The notes: generated by a model from the sequence alone, not told the origin. DNA of 63,466 nt from Pelotomaculum sp. PtaB.Bin104 (GCA_002067205.1 MVQL01000146.1:1-63466), one strand, 5' to 3'. Counted from the stretch's first letter, positions 1 through 8,540 are shown. A program made the numbers and translations.

Positions 1-2149
1 CCCCCGCCTCTATAGGCGGGAGATGCTTCACTAATTGTGCCAGCGTCGTGTTTCTTTGTACCGGCTTATTATTTTTAATTGCAATAGCCAGGGCTTTCTT
101 TGTGCCTATTAGAATGATTTTCTCTTTGGCCCTGGTTACGGCAGTATAGAGCAGGTTCCTGGTCAGCATCACAAAGTTGGACGTTGACAGGGGAATTATG
201 GCTGCCTTGAATTCAGATCCCTGTGACTTGTGGATCGTCACCGCGTAGGCCAGTTCCAGGTCTCTAAGCTCTCCGTTGGCGTATTCTACAACATTACCGT
301 TGAAGGCAACCTTAACGGTGCCACCGTCAATGTCCTTAATTATCCCGATGTCACCGTTATAAACCTGCTTGTCGTAATTATTCTTGGTCTGAATTACCTT
401 GTCCCCAACCCGGAATACGCTATTCGCAAGCCTGAATTCTTCTGTTCCGGGGTTAATTGCCTCCTGTATCATCCTGTTAAGTTCCTGTGTTCCTATGGGG
501 GTTTTCTTCATTGGTGCAAGCACCTGCAAGTCTGCAATATCGTATCCCAGTTCCTTGACATGATAAACTATGCTTTTTGCTATATCTTTCGGGTCTTCCC
601 TTTCAATAAATATAAAATCATTTTTATAATTATCGATCATCAGCGGTAACCCTTTATTAATTCGGTGTGCGTTGGTTATTATCTGAGATTCGGCGGCCTG
701 GCGAAATATTTTGTCCAGGGTTACTTTCGGGATGGACGTTGAAAGCACGTCTCTTAGCACGTTACCCGGGCCAACACTTGGGAGCTGATCCGGGTCACCC
801 ACCAGGAGCACCCTGGTTCCTTTTTTGGTCGCGCTCAGGATGTTATTAGTCAATATAACGTCTGACATGCTGATTTCATCAACAACGATCAGACCAGCCT
901 CTAATAGGTTCGTTTTGTTATGCGCCGGTTTCCCGTCATGACCGATCCCAATGAGTTTATGTATCGTCGAAGCGTTCCTACCTGTGACTTCCGCCATCTT
1001 GCGAGCCGCTTTGCCGGTAGGGGCTGCAAGTTCAATCGGAATTTCGGGAAACAATTTTTCAAAAACTGAAATAATCGCTTTCACCGTGGCGGTTTTGCCA
1101 ACGCCGGGGCCACCGGTAAGGATTGATAGGCCGTTGTTCAATGCCATTGCTACGGCTTTCTTTTGTTCTTCGGTAAGCCTGATCCTCTCTTTTCTCTCAT
1201 ACCACATAATTATTGGCGCCGGGTCCAGGTTCGATAACTTGCCGCGAAGCCTGTTGATGTTAGCGGCTACTTTTCTTTCGCATTCCAGCGCCCACCCGAG
1301 GGATAACCCATTCTCGTGAATCTCGATCTCTTCATGGTTGAGGTTTTTTATTACTTGCTCTCTTGTAACGTCATCGTATTCTTTGTTTAAAATTTCCAGG
1401 CTTCTTCTTATAACCTCATTAACTGGCAGATAGATATGTCCTTCATTCCACAGCGCTTCGTTCAAGACAAATAAAATCCCGGCCTGCACCCTGAACCGGG
1501 AATCTCTTGCAATGCCAATTTTCTGGGCGATCTCGTCGGCCTTCTTAAACCCAATTAGATCTATTTTAGTTAAGCAGTAAGGGTTAAGTTTGACATATTC
1601 CGCGGCTGATCTTCCAAATTGCTTATATACTTTATGGGCGGTGTTCGGGGTCATCCCAAGGGAAACTAATTCCTTCACGACGCGTTGCATGTCATACGTT
1701 TCCTGAATTATGCGGGCAATTTCCGGCGCTTTTTTGCGGCCCATACCCTTTACCTTACTCAGTTCGTTGGGATTTTCGAGGATTATTTCAAGCGCATTAG
1801 AACCGAGGGTGTTTACGATCCGTTGAGCTGTAACTGGGCCAACGCCCTTTATGATTCCGGACGATAGGAGTTCGACGGCGCTTTCTTTGTCTGTGGGCAC
1901 GATTTTCTCCCACGATTCCGCTTTTAACTGTCTGCCGAATTTGGGGTGATCCTGCCATGTACCTTTTACATGGAGCTTTTCTCCCTCATTTATCCCTGCC
2001 AAGCTCCCAATAACAGTGATTTCATCATTGCTGCATTTTATCTTAAATATTACAAAGTCCTCTTTCTTATAGATGAACCGCGAGATCGTGCCGGTAAGCG
2101 ACTGTTCGCAAAATATACATATTCCTCCTTCCCTAACTTGCTTTTGCAA
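1..2149 (-). CDS. recD2: RecD2-type 5'-3' DNA helicase (3' end off the window)
   Basis: About 710 codons are open on the minus strand and run off the left edge without a stop. Visible SF1B motifs are Walker A GGPGVGKT (near 1100), DEISM (near 880), VGDPDQLPSVGPGNVL (near 800) and a late YTAVTRAKEKIILIG block (near 150). This order and the N-terminal segment TGTISRFIYKKEDF fit RecD2 of Gram-positive bacteria, a stand-alone helicase in repair and recombination. The start is unclear. The GGAGGA site at 2123-2128 is followed by an ATG in another frame that stops after 17 codons; the helicase frame has only an upstream TTG at 2149, overlapping the HNH gene, or a non-standard codon. The last codons read into a hairpin repeat (residues LPPIEAG), so the normal C-terminus has probably been altered. 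It follows the HNH gene as an operon. Confidence 0.9.
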   Translation of the reverse strand, partial: MQKQVREGGICIFCEQSLTGTISRFIYKKEDFVIFKIKCSNDEITVIGSLAGINEGEKLHVKGTWQDHPKFGRQLKAESWEKIVPTDKESAVELLSSGIIKGVGPVTAQRIVNTLGSNALEIILENPNELSKVKGMGRKKAPEIARIIQETYDMQRVVKELVSLGMTPNTAHKVYKQFGRSAAEYVKLNPYCLTKIDLIGFKKADEIAQKIGIARDSRFRVQAGILFVLNEALWNEGHIYLPVNEVIRRSLEILNKEYDDVTREQVIKNLNHEEIEIHENGLSLGWALECERKVAANINRLRGKLSNLDPAPIIMWYERKERIRLTEEQKKAVAMALNNGLSILTGGPGVGKTATVKAIISVFEKLFPEIPIELAAPTGKAARKMAEVTGRNASTIHKLIGIGHDGKPAHNKTNLLEAGLIVVDEISMSDVILTNNILSATKKGTRVLLVGDPDQLPSVGPGNVLRDVLSTSIPKVTLDKIFRQAAESQIITNAHRINKGLPLMIDNYKNDFIFIEREDPKDIAKSIVYHVKELGYDIADLQVLAPMKKTPIGTQELNRMIQEAINPGTEEFRLANSVFRVGDKVIQTKNNYDKQVYNGDIGIIKDIDGGTVKVAFNGNVVEYANGELRDLELAYAVTIHKSQGSEFKAAIIPLSTSNFVMLTRNLLYTAVTRAKEKIILIGTKKALAIAIKNNKPVQRNTTLAQLVKHLPPIEAG

Positions 2150-2864
2150 TTGTTTCTGTTACTATTTTTTTTATTTGAGCGTAAAACCAGTCCGATACTT
2201 CGCTACCTTCCTCCAAAATCTCCCTGACCAGCCTGAGCGTTTTCTCAGCCCTTGCCTTTTCGGTGTCTGTTTTAGCTTTCTTGGTTAAGCAACCGGCCTC
2301 TTTCATCTCCTGCTCCAACTGACGGGTGCTCCAGCCGTTATCAGCCGCCGCATTAATCCAACTTACAGGGTCGCTTGATTTACTTGCCAGCCGGTGGTGA
2401 TAATAGCTAAGTTCAGGTACGCGCGTACCTTCTTCGCTGAAGGCATTGAATGTCCTGATCATTTCGCGAATCATGGCTGGTGAAAGCCCTACCGCAGTTG
2501 ATATTTCGCCTATCTTTAGGCCAAGGCCCGTATGTAGAACCACCAAGGCTGCGGATTGTTCCCATTTACTTTCTTCTTCCTGTTCTTTGTGGTTAATGAA
2601 TATCTGCAATACAACCTCCAGGCCCGGAAGCTCCTTTTTAACGATATGATCGAGGGTTATCGCGCCGGCATGTACTTTAGTGTGGCATTCATAGCATAAT
2701 GTGACGAGGTTCTCTTCTACGTCGTCCCCTCCGGCACCCCTCGATTTAATATGGTGCTCATGCAAACCTGCTTCCTGATATTTACCGCACACCTGGCAGA
2801 ATTTTTTCCTGGCTGATTTAAGTGCGTGAGTATCTTTAATCCTGGTTTTTTTAGGAATTTCCAT
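2133..2864 (-). CDS. HNH endonuclease with C-terminal HTH-type domain
   Basis: 243 aa starting at an ATG behind GGGGTGAT; a longer frame opens at 2960 but would begin inside the leader terminator. Residues 20-70 hold an HNH zinc site: CxxC, the HEHH core, then CYEC and HTKVHAG. The C-terminal half carries a helix-turn-helix-like region (GEISTAVGLSPAMIREMIRT) followed by a block ending NGWSTRQLEQEM. That whole region is clearly related to the middle of the protein at 37445-38758. HNH proteins usually cut or nick DNA; the extra domain suggests sequence-directed binding. It is the first gene after a strong promoter and attenuator-like leader, and is followed by recD2. Confidence 0.85.
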   Translation of the reverse strand: MEIPKKTRIKDTHALKSARKKFCQVCGKYQEAGLHEHHIKSRGAGGDDVEENLVTLCYECHTKVHAGAITLDHIVKKELPGLEVVLQIFINHKEQEEESKWEQSAALVVLHTGLGLKIGEISTAVGLSPAMIREMIRTFNAFSEEGTRVPELSYYHHRLASKSSDPVSWINAAADNGWSTRQLEQEMKEAGCLTKKAKTDTEKARAEKTLRLVREILEEGSEVSDWFYAQIKKIVTETIAKAS

Positions 2865-2874
2865 AAAAATCACC

Positions 2875-3028
2875 CCAAAAAAAACGAAAAACCCGGACTC
2901 GTATCCGGGACGTGAACATTGTGACATTTTTTTTGGTTGTTTTAGGGCATAAGAAACCAACCCTTCTTAACTTCGAGCTTGATTCTTAATTATAAATTAA
3001 TTATAATTAAGCCATATTTCAAAGTCAA
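2875..3028 (-). promoter_or_regulatory. Promoter and attenuator leader of the HNH-recD2 operon
   Basis: On the minus strand TTGACT (3023-3028) and TATAAT (3000-3005) are exactly 17 bp apart. About 55 nt downstream lies a conserved block with ATGTCACAATGTT (2912-2944), then a hairpin CCCGGATACGAGTCCGGG (2892-2909) and a long T run ending just before the ribosome binding site. Because the promoter is upstream of the hairpin, this is a 5' leader terminator and not the end of another gene. The same arrangement recurs at 45694-45847 and 51663-51800. Confidence 0.8.
2979..3007 (+). promoter_or_regulatory. Promoter of the XRE repressor, overlapping the divergent promoter
   Basis: TTGATT (2979-2984) and TATAAT (3002-3007) are 17 bp apart and point toward the repressor gene. 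The -10 hexamer overlaps that of the minus-strand HNH promoter. The shared AT-rich segment (2988-3010) is nearly palindromic, a plausible operator. Face-to-face promoters of this kind are typical of phage or ICE repressor switches. Confidence 0.7.
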
Positions 3029-3069
3029 TAACTTACCAAAAAAATTTAACAAATGAGAGGGTTACTGTC

Positions 3070-3447
3070 ATGCCAGATAATATATTCCCTAAAAGACTAG
3101 AATGGCTTATGAAATTTAGGAATGTAAAAGCAGACGAGTTGGCTGCATATGTAGGCGTTAAACCACCGGCAATATATGCCCTTTTGAGGGGAGACAATTT
3201 TCCCTCGGGGCATTCTCTTATTAAGATAGCGGAATACCTCAATGTTTCTATTGATTATTTGGTGGGCAAGGTTGACGATTATAACACCATCGTTGCTGAA
3301 AATGACGAAGAACCACTAAAAGAAGAAATCCTGTTCATCAGAAGATCTTACCAGAAGATGACAGAGGGTGAGCGCCGCGTAATTAGGAGTTTGATTAAAA
3401 CACTTATTGAGGAAGAAAAGAGCAAGCCGGAAACAAACGACAATTAA
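3070..3447 (+). CDS. XRE-family transcriptional repressor
   Basis: 125 aa. Residues 8-65 form a Cro/C1-type helix-turn-helix (ADELAAYVGVKPPAIYALLRGDN, then LIKIAEYLNVSIDYLVG). The acidic C-terminal half is probably for dimerisation. It is transcribed divergently from the HNH-recD2 operon and lies 126 bp upstream of an ImmA-like peptidase gene. In ICEBs1-type elements and phages such a pair (ImmR/ImmA) keeps the element silent until the peptidase cleaves the repressor. By analogy this is the master repressor, probably acting on the overlapping promoters at about 2980-3028; the target is inferred. Confidence 0.9.
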   Translation: MPDNIFPKRLEWLMKFRNVKADELAAYVGVKPPAIYALLRGDNFPSGHSLIKIAEYLNVSIDYLVGKVDDYNTIVAENDEEPLKEEILFIRRSYQKMTEGERRVIRSLIKTLIEEEKSKPETNDN

Positions 3448-3573
3448 CCTGGGAAAATATAGTCCAGGTTTTTATTTTTTTGCGAAATATATTCCACATA
3501 TTTCCTTGACGAACATAAGTTCGTAATTTAAAATATTTTTAAAACTCTTTTTTTCTGTGCGAGGGGGGAAACA

Positions 3574-4185
3574 ATGAGACCGATAGGTATAAGGATTGAG
3601 TATGTAAAAGCAAAGGTAGGAGAGTTGAGGAACACCCTGGGGCTCAAAAAAATCCCTATATCAGTTGAAGATGTTATTAAAAGTTACGGAATAAAACTAA
3701 GATATGTTTTTGACATTCAATTTCCAACTTTAGTAAGATATAATGAAAGGTACGCAATTTTCATTCCGCCAAGTATAAACATGCAACGCGAAAGATGGTC
3801 GTGCGCGCATGAATTTGCGCATTTTTACCTGAAGCACTATGAAACTTTTCCGGTAAGCAGGTTTATTAATGGCCATTACATAGACTTGCTTTCCGAAAAA
3901 GAGATTTACATTCTTGAAAGAGAATGTGACATATTTGTTGCTGAATGGTTATTACCCAAAGAACAATTCCTGGAAATGGTTAAGTTTCCTGTAACTTTAG
4001 ATCAAGCACAGAACCTTAAAAAGATATTTAATGTATCGTTAGATTCTGTCATTAACCGTCTGATTGAATTAGGTGTTATAAAGAATAGGAAGGAATTGAT
4101 TATTGAAGAGCCACACCTTAAGGCCGTGAACAGGGAACTTTCAGACAGGCTGCTTAGGTCTGTTTTAGGTATCCGCAAAGTGTAA
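3574..4185 (+). CDS. ImmA/IrrE-family metallopeptidase
   Basis: 203 aa behind a strong GAGGGGGG site. The zincin motif HEFAH sits in CAHEFAHFYLKHYE (about residues 78-91), with a downstream acidic ligand in ERECDIFVAEWLLP (about residues 116-130). Family members cleave XRE repressors of mobile elements. It follows the XRE gene on the same strand, so the two probably form an excision or induction switch. The gene ends immediately before a CCCGCCTATAGAGGCGGG hairpin and is convergent with the recombinase gene. Confidence 0.92.
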   Translation: MRPIGIRIEYVKAKVGELRNTLGLKKIPISVEDVIKSYGIKLRYVFDIQFPTLVRYNERYAIFIPPSINMQRERWSCAHEFAHFYLKHYETFPVSRFINGHYIDLLSEKEIYILERECDIFVAEWLLPKEQFLEMVKFPVTLDQAQNLKKIFNVSLDSVINRLIELGVIKNRKELIIEEPHLKAVNRELSDRLLRSVLGIRKV

Positions 4186-4188
4186 AGC

Positions 4189-4213
4189 CTCTCCCGCCTA
4201 TAGAGGCGGGAGC
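4189..4213. repeat. Dispersed hairpin repeat (copy 2 of 3)
   Basis: Contains CTCCCGCCTATAGAGGCGGG, an 8-bp GC-rich stem with a short loop. The same unit in the opposite orientation, with about 30 nt of shared flank (the GAGAGGCTT side), occurs at 1-25 and 8311-8340. Each copy abuts the end or start of a coding region. It resembles REP or IS200/IS605-type terminal hairpins. The remaining bases to 4357 hold no gene I can recognise. Confidence 0.75.
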
Positions 4214-4357
4214 TTCCTGGTTCCATGAGCACCGCATATACAAGTTTGGAAAATGCCGCCGGGTGGGTCCGTTCTCGCACCTGGTCCGGTATTTTCGGTT
4301 TCGCTTCCACTGTTCACAAAAAGGGTAGAAGCTATTTTCGGCCTCTCCAGTTATCCT

Positions 4358-4397
4358 AAAAAATGAGGATCGAGGCTTATCCTCGGCTCTCATTTTT
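4358..4397. terminator. Bidirectional terminator between immA and the recombinase
   Basis: AAAAATGAG pairs with CTCATTTTT around an inner CGAGG/CCTCG stem, giving a strong hairpin with T runs on both strands. It overlaps the last codons and the stop of the recombinase gene. Confidence 0.8.
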
Positions 4398-6485
4398 AAT
4401 TTTCCCCAAGATGTCTATTTCTTTGTACTTATGCGGCTTTTTTCCCTGCTCCCATTCAAGAACGGTTCCCCTGTTTACTCCAAGTATCTTAGCAATTTCC
4501 CTCCTTGACAACCCCATTTCAAACCTCACTTTTTTTAATTTTGACGAAAAGGAATTATCATTAAATTCGTCAAATAGATATGCAACATCAATTTCTAATA
4601 CACGACAAAGGTTCTGAATCTTAGCAGGATGGTTTTCAATTTGGCCCAGGTCTTTTTCCCACCGTCCAAGGGTAACTTCAGTAACTCCAACCATGTCGGC
4701 CAACTTCTTAATTGTAAGCTTCTTGTTTAACCGTGCCTGCTTAAGCCTTTTTCCCGTGGTGGAAAGGTCTATATCCTGTTCCAGCCGGCAGACCAACTGG
4801 AATGATATATTTTGCACTTTGCTACCGCACGCTTGAGCGTGCGGACTCAAAGCACGAACAATATCATTAGAAACGAAATAAACGTTTATCGTGATTTCAC
4901 CGTCTTTATAAACCACACTCTCGATCAGTGACTGTATTAATGCCCGTTGATCTTCAAACTCCAAAGCGTCAAAGCACTTATTGAAACTTTTTAGGTTGTT
5001 AGACACGATTTCTACGTCAACAGGAGTGTAGTTTTCTTCATCCATTCTCTGCTCTAATAACCTGAGCTTTTCCATATATATTTCTTTTTCCTTCGATATT
5101 TCCTCCAGCCTCAACTCGATTAAATTTATGGGAATCCTGCTTTTGCCCAACGCTTTAATAAGGTTTTGTTCTTCCTCACTAAATTCTTCAATAGCAGCAT
5201 AAAGTCTTTTCTTTTCCTCGAACAAAGGTTCCCACACTTTGTCTAATTCTTTTTTTGCAGCCGTTAATGCCTCATTAAGAATTTTCTCATCTGAGCAAAG
5301 CTTCTTTAGCACTTCAATTACTGCAGATTCAATTACTTCGCCTCTTATTTGTCCTCCATGACAAACACTCTTACCCATTTCCCGGCGCGAACGGCACCGG
5401 TAATATCCGTAAGTATATCCATCGTCCTTGTTTGACTTCTTATTTATTGCATAAGTCATGCTTTTGCCGCAATGCCCACATTTGAGGAGCCATGCCAGCA
5501 GCCCGCGCTTACCGGTAGCTGCCCGTGGCGGTTTTTCTTTGTTACCGTCCAATTTTCTCTGTGCGGCAACAAATGTTTTACCAGGTACAGTTCCCGGCCA
5601 ATTACCTATAACAAGAATCCATTCATCCACGTCCCTAAACTTGGTGGATGCCCTGCCGTGAGGCTTTCGGCGGTTATACCACATAAGCCCTCTTATTCCG
5701 TCGAATTCTGAAGGATCTGATGCTATCTCAACGCCAATCTCGCTGAAATATTCGTAGGCGTCCTGATCGGCTGTGCAATAAATGGGGTTTCTTAAAAGCC
5801 TCGTCATTTGGTTGCAAGCCCAAGGTTTACCGTTGTTTGTTGGTATTGACGGTGGAGAGTTCGCCTTATGGACATTCCGCCTGACTGAACCTCCGGGCTT
5901 GAGATACCATTCAAAAAAACGCTCTACATTTTCTAACTGCTCCTGGATAGGTTCAAGTGCGGTAATATTCTTTTCCTTATTATTAACGATAGTTACGGAC
6001 TTTTTTAAACCGAAACCATAGTTAACCGGTCCGCCATTCCATATTCCCTCACGGGCACGGTCCAACATGTTGTCCCTCACCCGCTCTGCAGTGGTCTCCC
6101 TTTCAAGCTGGGCAAATATTGCTACCAGACCGAGCATGGCACGGCCAAGCGGAGTGGTCGTGTCAAAATTCTCAGTTAACGAACGAAATCCTATTTCCAG
6201 TTGCTTAAACTCTTCCATTAAATTAAAAAAATCTCTGATGTTCCTGGAAATACGGTCAATTCGGTAGACGAGAACAACATTTATTTTTTGATTTTTTATA
6301 TCGCTCATCATTTTCTGGAATGCCGGTCTGTATAAATCTTTACCGGATCTGCCGGGATCGCTGTAAACTTTCCAATCCCACCCGTTTGCCTGACACAGTG
6401 CAATACAACGCTCCATCTGCATTTCTAGCGAACAACTGTCCTTTTTGTCCTTGGATTGGCGAGTATATATAGCGGCAGTTAACAT
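4377..6485 (-). CDS. Large serine recombinase fused to two XRE domains
   Basis: 702 aa. Residues 1-150 are the resolvase domain, with catalytic Ser11 in YTRQS and the VYRIDRISRN and GLVAIFAQLERE blocks. The recombinase domain follows, then a zinc ribbon near residue 335 (KCGHCGK) with its second Cys pair near 375, and a coiled coil over about 400-500. Such enzymes integrate and excise elements at att sites. Oddly, the C-terminus has two helix-turn-helix XRE domains, at about 575-635 (LADMVGVTEVTLGRWEKD) and 648-695 (EIAKILGVNRGTVLEWEQGK). Most large serine recombinases lack these. Start: ATG behind GAGG. Its position next to XRE/ImmA fits an integration module; no att site could be recognised. 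Confidence 0.92.
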   Translation of the reverse strand: MLTAAIYTRQSKDKKDSCSLEMQMERCIALCQANGWDWKVYSDPGRSGKDLYRPAFQKMMSDIKNQKINVVLVYRIDRISRNIRDFFNLMEEFKQLEIGFRSLTENFDTTTPLGRAMLGLVAIFAQLERETTAERVRDNMLDRAREGIWNGGPVNYGFGLKKSVTIVNNKEKNITALEPIQEQLENVERFFEWYLKPGGSVRRNVHKANSPPSIPTNNGKPWACNQMTRLLRNPIYCTADQDAYEYFSEIGVEIASDPSEFDGIRGLMWYNRRKPHGRASTKFRDVDEWILVIGNWPGTVPGKTFVAAQRKLDGNKEKPPRAATGKRGLLAWLLKCGHCGKSMTYAINKKSNKDDGYTYGYYRCRSRREMGKSVCHGGQIRGEVIESAVIEVLKKLCSDEKILNEALTAAKKELDKVWEPLFEEKKRLYAAIEEFSEEEQNLIKALGKSRIPINLIELRLEEISKEKEIYMEKLRLLEQRMDEENYTPVDVEIVSNNLKSFNKCFDALEFEDQRALIQSLIESVVYKDGEITINVYFVSNDIVRALSPHAQACGSKVQNISFQLVCRLEQDIDLSTTGKRLKQARLNKKLTIKKLADMVGVTEVTLGRWEKDLGQIENHPAKIQNLCRVLEIDVAYLFDEFNDNSFSSKLKKVRFEMGLSRREIAKILGVNRGTVLEWEQGKKPHKYKEIDILGKIKNESRG

Positions 6486-6498
6486 AGGACATACCTCG

Positions 6499-6657
6499 TT
6501 AGCTATTTTTTCTATTCATATTTTCGACAGAAGCGTTAACGGCTCCTTTTGCCAAAAGTCTGGCTGCCTTACTTAAATGTTCTTTGCCATCTTTGTCGAT
6601 AAAATTTACTGTTACTTTAAGTTCTTTTTGTTTGTAGTTTTTAACAGTAGTGTTCAT
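6499..6657 (-). CDS. Small basic protein just upstream of the recombinase
   Basis: 52 aa, too short for usual gene callers. It begins MNTTVKNYKQKELKVTVNF and is lysine-rich, with a predicted beta segment then a helix (AARLLAKGAVNASVENMN). The ATG follows a GGGGGGGAG ribosome site, and the stop is 13 nt before the recombinase start, so the two are probably co-translated. I do not recognise the family. Small basic proteins encoded beside serine recombinases can be recombination directionality factors, but that is only a positional inference. Confidence 0.65.
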   Translation of the reverse strand: MNTTVKNYKQKELKVTVNFIDKDGKEHLSKAARLLAKGAVNASVENMNRKNS

Positions 6658-6674
6658 GCCTATCAACTCCCCCC

Positions 6675-6708
6675 CAAAAAAAGAAAAAGCGGGTTTGCCA
6701 CCCGCCGA
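6675..6708 (-). terminator. Terminator before the 52-aa gene
   Basis: On the minus strand GCGGGT and ACCCGC form a stem followed by TTTTTCTTTTTTT. It lies between the TubC-like gene and the 52-aa gene, immediately upstream of the latter's ribosome site. Confidence 0.75.
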
Positions 6709-6720
6709 AAAACACCAAGG

Positions 6721-7008
6721 TTAAATGTCTGTACCGACCGATTTCCACCAACCGGGGTCGCAATACCAACCACCGTCATCGCCTTCCCGCCGTCTCCAGT
6801 CGAGGGGATTAAAGCCATCTAAGGACTGATGGAGAAAATCCGATATTTCCTCTCTGCGGTTTTCTGCTTCGTCGAGCAAAAGCACCGCATCAAAGTCCAG
6901 AGGACTGTCTGGCGCTTCAATACGAAGGTTTCCATCAATGTCAAACCTGGGCGTTATGCCGCTGTCAATCAGGGCATTGATCAGTTTCCTGATGTCCAAC
7001 CGGATCAC
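6721..7008 (-). CDS. Small protein with TubC-N-like fold
   Basis: 95 aa. Residues 1-58 (pattern LINALIDSGITPRFDIDGNL, then PDSPLDFDAVLLLDEAENRREEISDFL) resemble the TubC N-terminal-like module found in many phage and plasmid primase- or polymerase-associated proteins. The C-terminus is tryptophan-rich. Its ATG overlaps the stop of the exonuclease gene by 4 bp, indicating translational coupling and probably a shared pathway. Function unknown. Confidence 0.75.
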   Translation of the reverse strand: MIRLDIRKLINALIDSGITPRFDIDGNLRIEAPDSPLDFDAVLLLDEAENRREEISDFLHQSLDGFNPLDWRRREGDDGGWYCDPGWWKSVGTDI

Positions 7009-8078
7009 CAGCCAAACAGAGCCGAAAAATCCATTTGAACCAATTCCGGTTCGGATTTTTTCGGCTTTATTTCTTCTTTCCTTCTTGTCTCTTCTGGGGT
7101 TTGAGTTTCTGCCTTGGCGGTGAACTTTGAGAGGTTAATGGACTTAATGCCCAATCTTAGAAGTTTTTCAGAACCCTTTTCTTCGTCAATATTCAACTTC
7201 AAATCATCTAGTCCCAGGGGTAGAGGACAGTCGCATTTTATCGTAGCAAGTTTCTGTGATAATCTAATGTCCTCTGCATATTCCTTGATTATTTCACCGG
7301 TCTTTCCGGGTATTTCGACCGCAAGAATTTTCGTCAGGTTAATGTGCTGTCTAATAAGGTTTAAAGCTGTCTTTTCGCCAATTCCCGGCGCCCCGTGAAT
7401 GTTGTCACTGGTATCGCCGGCCAGGGCCTTTAAGGGTACTACGTGGTGTGGAGGATAGCCAAACTCTTGCTCCATCATTTCAGGAGTGAGTTCGATGTAT
7501 CCGCCTTTTCGGTAATACAGTACCCTTATCCGGTGGTTTATCATCTGGAGACAATCCCGATCACCGGTGGCGATTCGTGTTAGATACCCGGCAGCTTTTT
7601 GCGCTACCGTACCAATCAGATCGTCGGCTTCGTATTCAGGGCTTTCAAGGTACAGGATATTCAGTGCTTTCAAAACTTCTCTGATTAAGTTAAACTGAGG
7701 GATGAGTTCCGGAGGAGCGCCTTTCCTGTTCCCTTTATAGTTCTTGTAAAGGCGATTCCTAAAACTTTCCCGGGAAGCATCGAAGCAGACAGCAAGGTGA
7801 GTCGGCTTAACCTTGGGAATGAGGCTTTCGAGCATTCTCAGCGTCCCGTAGACAGCGTTCGTAGGAACATTCCCCAGGCCGGTCATTGGAGGATATGCGT
7901 AAAAAGCTCTGTAAAGGAAGTTGTTCCCGTCAATCAGCAATAACTCACCTTTCTTGAGGAAGTTAATGCCTCGACTCATATTTTTTGCAGTGGCACAAAA
8001 AGGCTTATATTCCGGTGCAGTACACTCACCAGTTAAACAACATTCTTCCCAACATGAACAACAGGCGATGTTTTCCAA
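7005..8078 (-). CDS. 5'-3' exonuclease (DNA polymerase I N-terminal type)
   Basis: 357 aa with a TTG start behind AAAGGAG. From residue 45, LLLIDGNNFLYRAFYA begins a PIN-like FEN/5'-nuclease domain. The acidic cluster SPEYEADDLIGTVA and the GDRDCLQ, AGDTSDNIHGAPGIGEKTA helix-hairpin-helix region are all present. It would remove flaps or primers, as the N-terminal domain of Pol I does, but no polymerase domain follows. Residues 1-30 form an unusual Cys-rich extension (six Cys). The C-terminus ends QMDFSALFGW, very like the end of the helicase at 9515 (QMTFEKLFGIG), a possible clamp-binding peptide. Confidence 0.92.
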   Translation of the reverse strand: MENIACCSCWEECCLTGECTAPEYKPFCATAKNMSRGINFLKKGELLLIDGNNFLYRAFYAYPPMTGLGNVPTNAVYGTLRMLESLIPKVKPTHLAVCFDASRESFRNRLYKNYKGNRKGAPPELIPQFNLIREVLKALNILYLESPEYEADDLIGTVAQKAAGYLTRIATGDRDCLQMINHRIRVLYYRKGGYIELTPEMMEQEFGYPPHHVVPLKALAGDTSDNIHGAPGIGEKTALNLIRQHINLTKILAVEIPGKTGEIIKEYAEDIRLSQKLATIKCDCPLPLGLDDLKLNIDEEKGSEKLLRLGIKSINLSKFTAKAETQTPEETRRKEEIKPKKSEPELVQMDFSALFGW

Positions 8079-8162
8079 GAAAACTCACTCCTTTTTTGGA
8101 CATTAAAAATATGGCCGGAAGCCCCCATGCAAAGGAGAAAAGGAGCTTCCGGTAATTTGGAC

Positions 8163-8342
8163 TTATTTAAATAAGTCTTTTTGCTTTAAAATTAGCATGA
8201 CTTCCTTTAGGACTTGGGTGACCGGAAGGGTGGTTGTGAGCGCGGTTGGTTCGTTTTTGGTGTTTAAACACAGAACCATAAAGTTTTCTCTATCATAACC
8301 AGCCCAGAGGACTTCCGCCTCTATAGGCGGGAGAGGCTTCAC
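8163..8342 (-). CDS. Small phage-type ORF starting inside the hairpin repeat
   Basis: 59 aa from a GTG at 8342. The first nine codons (KPLPPIEAE) are made by the dispersed hairpin repeat; after it comes LWAGYDRENFMVLCLNTKNE and a helical tail. The second part looks like the C-terminal end of a longer protein cut off by the repeat. There is no convincing ribosome site. Probably a 5'-truncated remnant, possibly still translated. Confidence 0.45.
   Translation of the reverse strand: MKPLPPIEAEVLWAGYDRENFMVLCLNTKNEPTALTTTLPVTQVLKEVMLILKQKDLFK
8311..8340. repeat. Dispersed hairpin repeat (copy 3 of 3)
   Basis: CCGCCTCTATAGGCGGGAGA followed by GGCTTCAC. It matches position 1-30 and, inverted, 4189-4213. 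Here it forms the start of the small ORF at 8163-8342. Confidence 0.75.
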
Positions 8343-8396
8343 TACACCACTTTCTTATTTTGGACTGATGAGATGTACTCCGAGCGAGATAGAATA

Positions 8397-8540
8397 TTAT
8401 GGGCATGAACTGTAGTCAATTTTGCCACTGTTCATCATCATTAAGATTTTCCGCATTTCCTTTTCTGTGTCGCTAATCGGCTTCACTTCTTCCAAGCCTT
8501 TCAGTCCTGCATAGAACTTCTTAAAGTTAAATACCAGCAT
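8397..8540 (-). CDS. Hypothetical 47-aa protein
   Basis: ATG at 8540; the protein begins MLVFNFKKFYAGLKGLEEVK and is followed by a Lys/Met-rich helix ending SGKIDYSSCP. Composition is protein-like but the family is unknown. The upstream 70 nt are a diverged copy of 9285-9356, with GGAGGT, a CCCGGTCGGG hairpin and AAAAAGATGCT in the same order. Confidence 0.5.
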   Translation of the reverse strand: MLVFNFKKFYAGLKGLEEVKPISDTEKEMRKILMMMNSGKIDYSSCP

